Shown: positions 1 to 9,056 of the stretch, piece after piece
Numbering within the stretch: the first letter of the stretch is position 1
How the letters are laid out: the number at the start of each line of letters is the position of its first letter
Assembly: GCA_017523725.1 (NCBI GenBank)
Contig: JAFWVY010000065.1
Span: forward strand, 1-64,000
Origin: Bacteroidales bacterium
GTDB taxonomy: Bacteria; Bacteroidota; Bacteroidia; Bacteroidales; UBA4181
Direction: 5' to 3'
Length of the DNA stretch: 64,000 nucleotides
Made by a program: the position numbers and the translations under genes
Notes under the pieces: model-generated
Databases searched by the model: none
Seen by the model: only the letters and a program-made list of their open reading frames with translations
What the model was told of the DNA's origin: nothing

Positions 1-68
1 ATAGGCTGCAGGTGTAAAGACAGCGATGTCAAAGCCGAGCAGTACTAATTGCCCGAGACTTTATCGGA
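1..68 (+). rRNA. 23S ribosomal RNA, 3' end (partial)
   Basis: The first bases carry the conserved end of 23S rRNA, including the AGCAGTACTAATTGCCC segment at about 38-56 just before the mature 3' end. The body of the gene lies upstream of the window. The 3' boundary is estimated from the usual distance after this segment. It is followed by a spacer of about 60 bases and then 5S rRNA, the normal rRNA operon order. Confidence 0.85.
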
Positions 69-127
69 CTTGTTTGTATCTTTCCGGCATGTCTGTCATA
101 CGCGCGGGCTTCGGTCCGGGCGGCACG

Positions 128-240
<113 letters not shown>

Positions 241-244
241 TCAG

Positions 245-276
245 GAGCGGATCAGCAATGGTCCGCTCTTTTTTTT
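245..276 (+). terminator. Intrinsic terminator of the rRNA operon
   Basis: GAGCGGATC (245-253) pairs with GGTCCGCTC (260-268), nine pairs with one T-G wobble around a 6-base loop, followed at once by eight T residues. It lies directly after 5S. Confidence 0.9.
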
Positions 277-357
277 GTGCCTGCTGGAACCTGCGGCCGA
301 TGCCGGGCGGGAAAGCAAAATTCTTCCGTCCGATGCAGACAGTCACCGAAGTTTTTA

Positions 358-365
358 TAAATTTG
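358..365 (+). promoter_or_regulatory. Candidate -7 box upstream of glycosyltransferase gene
   Basis: TAAATTTG fits the Bacteroidota -7 consensus TAnnTTTG and lies 60 bases before the glycosyltransferase start. I see no good -33 TTTG at the usual 19-21 base spacing, so this rests on one box. Confidence 0.4.
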
Positions 366-425
366 ACATTTTAACGATTGATATCCGTCTGCAGCAGGCG
401 GCCACTGACATAAAACGGACTGAAT

Positions 426-1907
426 ATGCAGAGAATCGTAATCTTCGGCGCGGGTCCCCTGTTCAAGGGCGGCATCGCTCATTATACGCAGTCGCTCGCG
501 ACGGCGCTGGCGGAGATGGATGACATTGAAGTGCACGTTGTTTCGTGGACGGCGCCCTATCCGTCTTTCATTCCGCACGATTTTATCGACGAAACACCGC
601 ACAAGTGGGTGCCCGGCAACGTGTCGGTGCACTATATTACCAACTGCAACGATTTTCGTTCGTGGCGCGACACCTACAAATTTATCAGCCTGCTGCGCCC
701 TGACCTGGTCATTTTTGAATGGTCGACCGTCGTACAGGGACTGCCCATAGCCTACATCGCCCGCAAGCTGCGCCGGAAAACCGACATCAAACTCGTATTC
801 GACCTGCATTACGTCAAGAGCGTGCGTCACACCGCTTTTGCGGCTTACATCACGCGAAAGACCATCGGACATGCGCACCACTACATTGTCCATTCGTTGA
901 AGGCTGCGTGCGAACTCAAGGAAATGTTCCCTGCCACGTCGTTTACCCTGACGGAGAACATCGTGCCGTTGCAGGACGGTTCCACCAAAATCATCCTGCA
1001 GATTTTCCATCCGGTGTACGACATGTTCAAGCCTGAGAAACCCGTTGATACGGAGGCGCTGAAGAAAGAACTGCATCTGTCGCGCTATGTCTTCCTGTTT
1101 TTCGGATTTATAAGCCGTTACAAAGGACTGCATCACGTCATCGATGCATTCGCTGAACTGTGCAAAGAGCGTGACGATGTATCACTTCTCATCGTGGGTG
1201 AATCGTCATGGCAGACCGCCGGCGCGCGTGCCAAGAACAAGAAACTCCGTTCCAGACTTTTAAGCATACTCAAGTCGATGTTCCTGAGCGAAGCCGATGA
1301 CGAGGGACGCTACCATCCGCTGGACAAGATCGAGGCGCTCGGGCTGCAGGACCGGGTGACACTGATTAATCATTATGTACCTGACAATGAGGTTGCTGGT
1401 TATTTCGCTGTGAGCGATTATGTGATGTTGTACTACGAGGCGGCGAACAGTGCGGGCATTGAAGCGATTGCCGACGGATTCGGCGTGCCGGTGCTGTGCA
1501 CGCGGGTCGGTCATTTCCCGGAGACGGTGGAAGACGGGGTCAATGGCTACATTGCCGAAGTGGACAACCTGACTTCGATGGTGGAAACCATGCGCAGGGC
1601 TCTGGCGCATCCGATAGACCGGAAGAATGTGCTGGCCGCTGCCCAGACGCTGACTTGGAAACGCTATGCGGAAACCGTGGCGCGACTGCTGCCGCAGGAA
1701 CGGACTATTGCACCGAAAGCGCCGAAAGCTTCGGACACGCCTGGCGCGGATGTCGCATCGGAAGGCGCTGCTGCGTCAACCGCCGCGGAACATGTTCCCT
1801 CTGCAACGTCCTTCGCTGCAGAATCTCCTGCCGCACCGACTACCGCCTTGACAGACGGCCTTCCCGTATCGCCTGTGACGAAGACGGAAAAGCTTGGTAA
1901 TCAGTAA
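426..1907 (+). CDS. Glycosyltransferase, GT4-like (GT-B fold)
   Basis: Retaining GT-B glycosyltransferase of 493 residues that would transfer a sugar from an activated donor in the cytoplasm; the acceptor cannot be read from sequence. The N-terminus has a Rossmann-type strand and a glycine-rich turn (FGAGPLFKGGIAHY, residues 7-20). The C-terminal donor domain has FGFISRYKG (226-234) and the GT4 E-x7-E motif (YEAANSAGIEA, E338 and E346) followed by GVPVL. Two oddities stand out. A charged segment of about 45 residues (about 262-306) is inserted early in the donor domain. The last 65 or so residues are a low-complexity Ala/Pro/Thr/Ser tail. nadD begins 26 bases downstream and is probably co-transcribed. 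Family assignment is secure, substrate unknown. Confidence 0.85.
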   Translation: MQRIVIFGAGPLFKGGIAHYTQSLATALAEMDDIEVHVVSWTAPYPSFIPHDFIDETPHKWVPGNVSVHYITNCNDFRSWRDTYKFISLLRPDLVIFEWSTVVQGLPIAYIARKLRRKTDIKLVFDLHYVKSVRHTAFAAYITRKTIGHAHHYIVHSLKAACELKEMFPATSFTLTENIVPLQDGSTKIILQIFHPVYDMFKPEKPVDTEALKKELHLSRYVFLFFGFISRYKGLHHVIDAFAELCKERDDVSLLIVGESSWQTAGARAKNKKLRSRLLSILKSMFLSEADDEGRYHPLDKIEALGLQDRVTLINHYVPDNEVAGYFAVSDYVMLYYEAANSAGIEAIADGFGVPVLCTRVGHFPETVEDGVNGYIAEVDNLTSMVETMRRALAHPIDRKNVLAAAQTLTWKRYAETVARLLPQERTIAPKAPKASDTPGADVASEGAAASTAAEHVPSATSFAAESPAAPTTALTDGLPVSPVTKTEKLGNQ

Positions 1908-1933
1908 ATATTACAGGTGAATTTCTTCCCGCC

Positions 1934-2548
1934 ATGATAATCGGCTTGTTTTTCGGATCGTTCAACCCAGTGCATAACGGCCATCTGGCCATTGCGCAGT
2001 ATATGCTGGCCCATGGCGGACTTGACGAACTCTGGATGGTGGTCAGTCCGCGCAATCCGTTCAAACGCGAAGAAGATCTGCTTGCCGACGAGGAACGTCT
2101 GCGGATGGTACAACTGGCCGTGGCCGGCTGCAACGGCATCCGGGCCTGCGACGTGGAGTTCGGCCTGCCGCGTCCGTCCTATACCATCAATACGCTCAGG
2201 TATCTGTCCGAGACATTTCCGGATAACCGTTTCGTCCTGATTATCGGGTCGGATTGTCTCAATCAGTTCCACAACTGGCGTGCGGCGGACGAAATCATCC
2301 GCGACTATCCGCGCCTGGTCTATCCGCGGCCCGGTACCGATCCGGCCGTGTTGGCGCAAATCCCGAACGGCCGGCTGGTCGAGGCCGAGTATCTGGATAT
2401 TTCCTCTACACGCGTTCGCGACATGATACGCAGCGGCCTGTCCGTCGATGCGCTGTTGCCGCCGCCGGTCGCTGCCTACATTCGCGGACACCGGCTTTAC
2501 GCCGCCCCCGCTGCTTTGCCGCCCAGTTTAGAAATTGGGACGAAGTAA
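1934..2548 (+). CDS. nadD: Nicotinate-nucleotide adenylyltransferase
   Basis: Transfers AMP from ATP to nicotinate mononucleotide to make deamido-NAD in cytoplasmic NAD synthesis. The 204-residue protein has the nucleotidyltransferase signature GSFNPVHNGH at residues 8-17, where the HxGH histidines bind ATP, and the second signature ISSTRVRD near residue 156, both diagnostic of NadD. Length is normal. The gene follows the glycosyltransferase on the same strand. Its 3' end overlaps the convergent LOG-family gene by 21 bases. Confidence 0.93.
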   Translation: MIIGLFFGSFNPVHNGHLAIAQYMLAHGGLDELWMVVSPRNPFKREEDLLADEERLRMVQLAVAGCNGIRACDVEFGLPRPSYTINTLRYLSETFPDNRFVLIIGSDCLNQFHNWRAADEIIRDYPRLVYPRPGTDPAVLAQIPNGRLVEAEYLDISSTRVRDMIRSGLSVDALLPPPVAAYIRGHRLYAAPAALPPSLEIGTK

Positions 2549-3241
2549 ATACTTGGAATAGAATCTGTTGATGTGGGACACCACCTCGTCGGCCGTGTCT
2601 GCAATTTCAAAGAGACCGGTATCTCCGTCGCTGATGTAGTGATACTGGTCGCACAACACCCGTTCCATCCATTCTATCAGACCCTGCCAGAATTCACTCC
2701 CGACAAGAATAATCGGGAAGCGGCCTATTTTTTCGGTCTGGATGAGCGTGACAGCCTCGAAGAATTCATCCAGCGTGCCATAGCCGCCCGGCATGACGAC
2801 AAATCCTTGCGCATACTTGACGAACATGGTCTTGCGCACGTAGAAATGGTCGAAAGTTTTCAGTTTGTCGGCATCGATGAATTTGTTGTGTGTCTGTTCG
2901 AACGGAAGTTCGATGTTCAAGCCCACGGAACTTCCTTTGGCATCCTGTGCACCGCGGTTGCCGGCCTCCATGATGCCCGGCCCGCCGCCGGTGATGATGC
3001 CGTATCCCCACTGACTCAGCTTGTAGGCAATTTCACGGGCAAGTTCGTAATATCGTTCGTCCTCTTTCGTGCGCGCCGAACCGAAAATCGAAACGCATGG
3101 CCCGATCCGGCTGAGCATCTCGAATCCGTCCACAAATTCGGACATAATCTTGAAGATGCGCCAGGCATCATCGGTCTTGACATCGTTCCAGGATCTGGGC
3201 TTGAATGCATTCAGGGTCTTTTCGTCTTGCTGATAACTCAT
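2528..3241 (-). CDS. LOG-family (TIGR00730) Rossmann-fold protein
   Basis: Cytoplasmic protein of the lysine-decarboxylase-like/LOG family, whose characterised members are nucleoside 5'-monophosphate phosphoribohydrolases (cytokinin-activating type). The 237 residues contain GGGPGIMEAGNRGA near residue 83 and the family hallmark PGGYGTLDEFFE near residue 150, which forms the active site. The N-terminal extension of about 45 residues is common in the longer bacterial subgroup. The physiological substrate in this organism is not known. The gene appears to be monocistronic and overlaps the end of nadD tail to tail. Confidence 0.85.
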   Translation of the reverse strand: MSYQQDEKTLNAFKPRSWNDVKTDDAWRIFKIMSEFVDGFEMLSRIGPCVSIFGSARTKEDERYYELAREIAYKLSQWGYGIITGGGPGIMEAGNRGAQDAKGSSVGLNIELPFEQTHNKFIDADKLKTFDHFYVRKTMFVKYAQGFVVMPGGYGTLDEFFEAVTLIQTEKIGRFPIILVGSEFWQGLIEWMERVLCDQYHYISDGDTGLFEIADTADEVVSHINRFYSKYLLRPNF

Positions 3242-3416
3242 GGGTTGACAATTGAAATGATGAGGTTTCTATGCAAATTTCTGTTCCGGGCCGGTCGGCC
3301 CCGGCGGTTATTCTGTTGTTAAGTCCGTGCAGTCTGTGACATGCCGAACGCAGGCCGTCCGCCGCCCTCCCGCCGCATCCGCGATCCGGGGGAGGAACGG
3401 CGTGTTGCCGGAGGAA

Positions 3417-3968
3417 TTACTTGAAGTATCTGTTGTACAGACCTTCGAATCCTTTGCCGTGCCGTGCTTCGTCCTTGGCCATCTCGTGCACCGTGTCGTG
3501 GATGGCGTCCAGATCCAGTTTCTTGGCCAGCGTGGCGATGCGTTTCTTGTCTTCGCAGGCACCGGCTTCGGCCAGCATGCGTTTTTTGAGATTGGTCTTG
3601 GTGTCCCAGACAATCTCGCCGAGCAGTTCTGCGAACTTGGCAGCATGCTCAGCCTCTTCCCAGGCGTAGCGTTTGAAAGCCTCGGCCACTTCGGGATAAC
3701 CTTCGCGGTCGGCCTGACGACTCATGGCCAGATACATGCCGACTTCGGAGCATTCACCCGTGAAATGGGCCTTGAGCCCTTCGAGCACTTCGCTGTCCAC
3801 GCCCTTGGCAACGCCGAGGACATGCTCATCGACAAATTGCAGTTTGTCGTCTTCATTGGTGATCTCGACGAATTTCGATGCCGGCTGTTTGCACTGCGGG
3901 CAGAATTCGGGTGCGGAATCTCCTTCGTGGATATAGCCGCAAACGGTACATCTGAATTTCCTTTTCAT
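3417..3968 (-). CDS. Reverse-type rubrerythrin (NADH peroxidase-like)
   Basis: Non-haem iron protein that would reduce hydrogen peroxide in the cytoplasm of an anaerobe. The 183 residues begin with a rubredoxin-like knuckle ([10 protein letters not shown] at 8-17 and CPQCKQP near 24-30), followed by a ferritin-like di-iron four-helix domain. The helices carry repeated E and ExxH ligands, such as EEAEHAAKF near 104-112 and DEARHGKG near 166-173. This order, rubredoxin first, is the reverse of classical rubrerythrin. It is probably a single-gene unit, with 267 bases separating its start from the divergent antiporter gene. Confidence 0.9.
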   Translation of the reverse strand: MKRKFRCTVCGYIHEGDSAPEFCPQCKQPASKFVEITNEDDKLQFVDEHVLGVAKGVDSEVLEGLKAHFTGECSEVGMYLAMSRQADREGYPEVAEAFKRYAWEEAEHAAKFAELLGEIVWDTKTNLKKRMLAEAGACEDKKRIATLAKKLDLDAIHDTVHEMAKDEARHGKGFEGLYNRYFK

Positions 3969-4210
3969 GTTAATGCTTTTAAATGAACAAATTATGATGA
4001 ATGAAAATGATTTGTGCCATGAAAAATTCCGGTCGGTAGATGTAATCCGGCCGGCTTTCCATATTCGTACGAATATACGGAATTATTTTCGAAAAATCAA
4101 ATTGAAATTCCGGCTTGCATGATACCTGAAATTCCGGCAGGAGCCGGACGTGCCGTCCCTGTAAAACGGTATCTCCGGCATCCATTCTTCCAGGAGGCCG
4201 TCGAATTATC

Positions 4211-4218
4211 TATCTTTG
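4211..4218 (+). promoter_or_regulatory. Candidate -7 box for antiporter gene
   Basis: TATCTTTG, a perfect TAnnTTTG box, 17 bases before the ATG of the antiporter gene. No clear TTTG at -33. Confidence 0.5.
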
Positions 4219-4235
4219 CATGGTAATCTCCTGCT

Positions 4236-6629
4236 ATGAGCCATCTGCCTGCCTTGATATCCGACCTGGCCCTGATTCTTATCGTGGCCGGTATTGTCAC
4301 CATCGTGTTCCGTTGGCTGAAACAACCGTTGGTGCTTGGGTACATCGTGGCGGGGTTGCTGGCCGGTCCGCATATCGGTTTGCTTCCCGCTGTGGCCGAT
4401 ACGGCCGACATTGCCATCTGGGCCGACATCGGCGTCATCTTCCTGTTGTTTGCACTCGGTCTGGAATTCAGTGTCAAGAAACTGGTCCGTGTGGGCAAGA
4501 CGGGCGTGGTGACCGCTGTGACAGAGGTTGTTACAATGTTCGTTATCGGTCTCGTGACCGGCCGGGCCCTCGGCTGGACATCCACCGACAGTATGTTCCT
4601 CGGCGGTATGCTGTCGATGTCTTCGACCACCATCATCATCAAGGCGTTCGACGATTTGGACCTGCGGCGGGAGCGCTTCGCCTCGCTGGTCTTCGGCGTA
4701 CTGGTCGTGGAGGACCTCGTGGCCGTGCTGCTCATGGTGTTGCTTTCGACGATATCAGTGAGCCAGTCTTTTTCGGGTGCCGAGCTGTTACAGAATCTTC
4801 TGAAGCTGGCTTTCTTCCTGACCATCAGTTTTGTGGTCGGTATCTACCTGGTGCCGACCCTGCTTCGGAAAAGCGAACATATGATGAGTGATGAAACGCT
4901 GCTGGTGATTTGTGTGGGACTTTGCCTGGTGATGGTGATATTGGCTGTGACGGCTGGATTCTCTTCGGCGCTTGGCGCTTTCATGATGGGTTCCATTCTG
5001 GCCGAAACCGTGCTGGTGGAGCGTATCGAACGTGTACTCAAGCCGTTGAAGGATTTCTTCGGGGCAATCTTCTTCGTATCGGTGGGCATGATGGTCTCGC
5101 CGCAGGTACTGCTCGACTATGCGCTGCCGATTGCTGTCATCACGGTGGTGACGGTCTTGGGCAAGCTCGCCTGTTCTTCGATGGGCCTTCTGCTTTCGGG
5201 GCAGTCGCTCAAAGTGTCGCTGCAGTCGGGTTTCAGTCTGGCTCAGATCGGTGAATTCGCCTTCATCATCGCCTCGCTCGGGCAGAGCCTTCACGTGACG
5301 AGCGACTTCCTGTATCCGGTTGTCGTGTCCGTGTCGGTTGTCACGACCTTCTTTACGCCGTATCTCATCAGCATGGGCGAGCCTGTCTATCATTTCGTCG
5401 AACGGCTGCTGCCGGATGCCTGGCGGAAACGTCTGTGCCGTGAGCCCGGTGAGGTATCACGGCCTGCCGGTGCCATGCCGGACGATGGTGTCTGGCGCGA
5501 GGTGCTGAAAGGCTATACGCTCAAATTCATGGTCCTGGCCGTCATTCTCTATGCGCTGACCTTCCTTTCCTTTACCTATCTCGTGCCGTTCTTGCAGCGC
5601 GAACTGCCGGCACCGTACGCTGACATCGCATCGGCCGTCATTACCCTGCTGGCCATGGCCCCCTTCCTGCGTGCCATGATGTACGGAGCCGATTATCAGC
5701 CTTCCATTGTATTGAACCTGTGGCTTGAGAATGCACGGAATAAACTGGTGCTTTCGCTGCTGATGATGCTCCGCATGTTGGCAGCCTTCGCTTTTGTGGT
5801 GTATGTGTTGATGCGTCTGTTCGCGGTGCCGCCGCTCATCACCTTCCTGATCACTCTTTTGCTGCTGGCCGTGTCGGCCCGTTCAAAGGGGCTTCTGAAA
5901 TGGTACTGGCATATCGAGTCGCGGTTTCTGGTCAATCTCAACGAGCGCCAGATCGAGGCGAAACGGCAGCAGGAACTTGCGCGCGGCGTGCGTGATGTGG
6001 CCGACGTCGAGTCGCTGCACTGGCTTGACAGTGAGATGTATGTGGTGGCCATGAAGTTGTATGGAGGCAATCCTTATATCGGTAAAGTGTTGAAAGAGAC
6101 CGATTTGAGATCGAAATACAACATTTTTGTCATCCGGGTGCAGCCGTCTTCCGGTGCAGCTGCAGCAGAGGACGTTTCGGACTATGATGCGCCGGATGCC
6201 TTTCTTGAGCCGGCGCGCAACATTCCTTCGGGCGACTACCTGCTACGCGAAGGCGATGTGCTGTATCTCACCGGTGGCAAAGTGTCTCTGATGCGTCTGC
6301 CACAGATACAGTCCGGATGGCGTGTCGTCGGACGCTCGCTCCGGACGCTGCGCGAGTTCTCATTGCATGAACGGCAATATACCGAAGGCGCTGAGCCGCT
6401 CATGTGCATGGCTATTTCCGTGGACGCCAAGTCTGGCTTGCTGCATGCATCGCTGCGCGAGCAAGACTTGTCGAAAAAGACGGGGTGCCTGATTATCGGG
6501 TTGGAGCGCAGAGGCCGTCAGATGGTGAATCCGTTTCCCGATACCGTGCTGCAGGAGAACGACATGATCTGGATAATCGGGGAGGAGAAACCGGTCTCGG
6601 AACTTATCGAACGCAACGTCGGGTTATAA
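4236..6629 (+). CDS. KefB-type cation:proton antiporter with TrkA-C domains
   Basis: Inner-membrane monovalent cation/proton antiporter of the CPA2 family, 797 residues. The first 390 or so residues are a run of hydrophobic helices with CPA2-type segments (LGYIVAGLLAGPHIG near 33-47, GLEFSVKKL near 76-84, GFSLAQIGEFAFI near 331-343). A second block of membrane helices follows at about 425-570. The C-terminus holds two beta-rich TrkA-C-like regions (about 600-690 and 715-797) that in this family sense ligands and gate the channel. There is no obvious full nucleotide-binding TrkA-N domain, so this differs from E. coli KefB/KefC. Which ion is moved (K+ or Na+) cannot be told. It stands alone with its own -7 box. 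Confidence 0.87.
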   Translation: MSHLPALISDLALILIVAGIVTIVFRWLKQPLVLGYIVAGLLAGPHIGLLPAVADTADIAIWADIGVIFLLFALGLEFSVKKLVRVGKTGVVTAVTEVVTMFVIGLVTGRALGWTSTDSMFLGGMLSMSSTTIIIKAFDDLDLRRERFASLVFGVLVVEDLVAVLLMVLLSTISVSQSFSGAELLQNLLKLAFFLTISFVVGIYLVPTLLRKSEHMMSDETLLVICVGLCLVMVILAVTAGFSSALGAFMMGSILAETVLVERIERVLKPLKDFFGAIFFVSVGMMVSPQVLLDYALPIAVITVVTVLGKLACSSMGLLLSGQSLKVSLQSGFSLAQIGEFAFIIASLGQSLHVTSDFLYPVVVSVSVVTTFFTPYLISMGEPVYHFVERLLPDAWRKRLCREPGEVSRPAGAMPDDGVWREVLKGYTLKFMVLAVILYALTFLSFTYLVPFLQRELPAPYADIASAVITLLAMAPFLRAMMYGADYQPSIVLNLWLENARNKLVLSLLMMLRMLAAFAFVVYVLMRLFAVPPLITFLITLLLLAVSARSKGLLKWYWHIESRFLVNLNERQIEAKRQQELARGVRDVADVESLHWLDSEMYVVAMKLYGGNPYIGKVLKETDLRSKYNIFVIRVQPSSGAAAAEDVSDYDAPDAFLEPARNIPSGDYLLREGDVLYLTGGKVSLMRLPQIQSGWRVVGRSLRTLREFSLHERQYTEGAEPLMCMAISVDAKSGLLHASLREQDLSKKTGCLIIGLERRGRQMVNPFPDTVLQENDMIWIIGEEKPVSELIERNVGL

Positions 6630-6647
6630 CCATCTGCCGGAAACAGA

Positions 6648-6687
6648 ACGGCCCGGAAACCGGCGAAATTGCCAGCCTCCGGGCCGT
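6648..6687. terminator. GC-rich hairpin between convergent genes
   Basis: ACGGCCCGGA (6648-6657) and TCCGGGCCGT (6678-6687) are perfect inverted repeats of 10 bases with a 20-base loop. They lie between the ends of the antiporter gene and the convergent GH2 gene. There is no strong T tract, so termination is inferred from position. Confidence 0.45.
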
Positions 6688-6709
6688 CCGGTCATTAGAC
6701 TTCAACTTC

Positions 6710-9028
6710 TTATTTGACAGCTTTCAACGTCACGGAAGCCGGTTCCAGTCCGGCCGCGGAAGCCTTGACCGTGATTTTGCCTTTGTCAGCCGTAGCTTTG
6801 ATGAGCGCCACGCATTCCCCCAGGTAGGCGGAGTGCTTGGTGCTTTTCAGCATCTCGTGGCAGGTCGGGTCGCTGTTGTCGGTGGCGAAAATCTCACCGG
6901 CTCCCTCGATTTCGAACTGTACTTCGTAGTTGCCGTAAGGATAGCGGTTACCTGCGGCATCGGCCACATAGGCCCGTACGAAATTGACGTCCTCGAAATC
7001 GTTCTGTACCTCATCTCCTTCGGAAACAAGCACCAGCTTGACAGGCTCGCCGGCACTCTTCAGCGTGAATTCGGCCACAGCTTTGCCGCCGTTCATGCCG
7101 ACAGCCTTGAGTTCGCCCGGCTCGTACGGAATCCGGTACTGGATGGCCGAGTCATCTGCATTCTTGGGCTTTACGCCCTGCGATTTGCCGTTCAGGAAGA
7201 CTTCCACCTGCTCGCAGTTGGAATACACGTTGACAGCCTGCTCGGTCCCGTTTGCGGCGTTGGCCGGCGTCCAGTCGATCTGGGCGCTCCGGGCCTCCTG
7301 ACGGCTCATGCTGACGACCGGCTGTTCGGCCCACCAGCTCTGGCGCTCCAGACCGGCCACCTTGATGACGTTGGTGCGCGAGATCAGACCGCTGTTGAAA
7401 TAAATCTGCGGCCACTGAGACTCACCGGTATAGTCGATGCCCGGCCACAGGAACTGGCCGGCCAGGTAAGGCTGGTCACGCAGATACAGCCAGGTCTGGC
7501 GCGAGTGGGCATTCTCGGTGCCCAGCACCTTCCGGTTGGGATTCTGCTTCCAGGCGGCCTCCAGCTCGTTGTCGCGGTAGTTCTGGCCCACCACATCCAT
7601 CTTGTCGGCGAAACCGTTGTCGTACACCCGCTGGGTGTTCGGGCGGAACAGGGCCATCGTGACCGGACGCGTCGGGTCGTATTCGTGCATCAGGTTCTGC
7701 TGGTCGAGGTACAGTTTAAGACCGGCCTCGCTGTTCAGGTTCTCACGGATCTCGTTGCCGACGCTGTAGATAACCACGCTCGGGTGGTTGCGGTCGCGCA
7801 GCACGACGTCGCGCGTGTCTTCGTCCCACCATTCCTCGAAGAACAAGTGGTAGTCATAGGGTTTCTTGGCATAGAGCCATGTGTCGAACGTCTCCACCAT
7901 GACCACGAAGCCCATCTCGTCGCACAGGTCCAGGAAACCCGGATCCACGGGGTTGTGTGCGCAGCGGATACCATTGACACCCAGCTTCTTGAGATTCTCG
8001 AAACGTTTGCGCCAGACGCTGAGAGGCACCGCAACACCCACGGCTCCTGCATCTTGGTGTAAGCAGACACCTTTGATTTTCAGATTCTTGTCGTTAAGCC
8101 AGAATCCGGTGGCCGCTTCGAAACGGGCCGAACGGATGCCGAAAACGGTGGTCACCTCGTCCAGGACGTCCGCACCCGACTTGACTGTCGTGACGGCGGT
8201 GTACAGGTTCGGGCTGTCCAGATTCCAGAGGGCCGGAGAGGACACTTCAATACTCTGGGTGATGACACCGGACTGGCCGGCCGCCACGTTCGCCGCTTTC
8301 GAGACATCGGTGGCCACGACCTTGCCGGCCGGATTCTGGATAGCCGTCGTGACAGTTACGTCTGCCGAGGCACCGGAACCGTTCTGCACCGTGGTCTGGA
8401 CGCTGACGGTCGCTGCCGAAGCAGAAACCTGGGGCGTGGAGACGAAGACGCCGCCCGCCAGATCCACATGGACCGGGTCCACCGCAATCATGCGCGTATG
8501 ACGGTAGATACCGGCTCCCGCATACCAGCGCGATGCCGGCTGGTCGGCGTTGTCGGCCTTCACCGCAAGGACGTTGGCGGCACCGAATTTCAGATGCGGC
8601 GTCATGTCGTAGCGGATGACGATGTAGCCGTACGGCCGTTTACCGAGCGATACACCGTTGATCCACACTTCGCTGTTGGCCATGATGCCGTCAAACTCGA
8701 TGTAGACCTGTTTCCCTTCCCAGTTGGCAGGAACCTCAAATGTTTTGCGGTACCAGCCGATGCCGGCCGGGAAGTAAGCCCCTCCGCTGCCGGTCGGATT
8801 CTGTTCGTCCACTTGCCCTTCGGCGCTCCAGTCGTGCGGTACGTCCAGCGTGCGCCATCCGGCATCGTTGAAGGCCACAGCTTCAGCTCCCGAAGGATTG
8901 CCGAGCATGAACTTCCAGTTCTTGTCCATACCGGTAACCTCGCGCGGTACCGATGGTTTCGCTGCTACGGTCATCCCGACCAGCAGGATCAGGCAACACA
9001 GCGCCTGCCATTTGATGAAATGTCTCAT
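6710..9028 (-). CDS. Glycoside hydrolase family 2 (beta-galactosidase-like), exported
   Basis: Exo-acting retaining beta-glycosidase of 772 residues with an N-terminal signal peptide (hydrophobic LCCLILLVGMTVAA then AKPSV). The order is GH2 sugar-binding jelly roll with VPHDWSAEG, an Ig-like middle domain, then the TIM barrel. The acid/base glutamate is in NHPSVVIYSVGNEI (about 360-373) and the nucleophile in VLGTENAHSR (about 445). C-terminal beta domains follow, including a GH2 C-terminal Ig-like segment. It is the last gene of the minus-strand RG-I operon, 28 bases after the acetylesterase. It most likely removes beta-galactosyl side chains from rhamnogalacturonan I in the periplasm; galactose specificity is inferred from family and context. 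Confidence 0.88.
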   Translation of the reverse strand: MRHFIKWQALCCLILLVGMTVAAKPSVPREVTGMDKNWKFMLGNPSGAEAVAFNDAGWRTLDVPHDWSAEGQVDEQNPTGSGGAYFPAGIGWYRKTFEVPANWEGKQVYIEFDGIMANSEVWINGVSLGKRPYGYIVIRYDMTPHLKFGAANVLAVKADNADQPASRWYAGAGIYRHTRMIAVDPVHVDLAGGVFVSTPQVSASAATVSVQTTVQNGSGASADVTVTTAIQNPAGKVVATDVSKAANVAAGQSGVITQSIEVSSPALWNLDSPNLYTAVTTVKSGADVLDEVTTVFGIRSARFEAATGFWLNDKNLKIKGVCLHQDAGAVGVAVPLSVWRKRFENLKKLGVNGIRCAHNPVDPGFLDLCDEMGFVVMVETFDTWLYAKKPYDYHLFFEEWWDEDTRDVVLRDRNHPSVVIYSVGNEIRENLNSEAGLKLYLDQQNLMHEYDPTRPVTMALFRPNTQRVYDNGFADKMDVVGQNYRDNELEAAWKQNPNRKVLGTENAHSRQTWLYLRDQPYLAGQFLWPGIDYTGESQWPQIYFNSGLISRTNVIKVAGLERQSWWAEQPVVSMSRQEARSAQIDWTPANAANGTEQAVNVYSNCEQVEVFLNGKSQGVKPKNADDSAIQYRIPYEPGELKAVGMNGGKAVAEFTLKSAGEPVKLVLVSEGDEVQNDFEDVNFVRAYVADAAGNRYPYGNYEVQFEIEGAGEIFATDNSDPTCHEMLKSTKHSAYLGECVALIKATADKGKITVKASAAGLEPASVTLKAVK

Positions 9029-9056
9029 CTTCTCTCTCTATTTGTTTGGTTCAGAA

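Noticed and set aside
6404-8062. Long antisense open frame (552 codons) opposite the GH2 gene
   Set aside because: Shadow of the GC-rich GH2 coding sequence; composition is typical of a reverse frame (many Val, Arg, Leu, His) and there is no domain.
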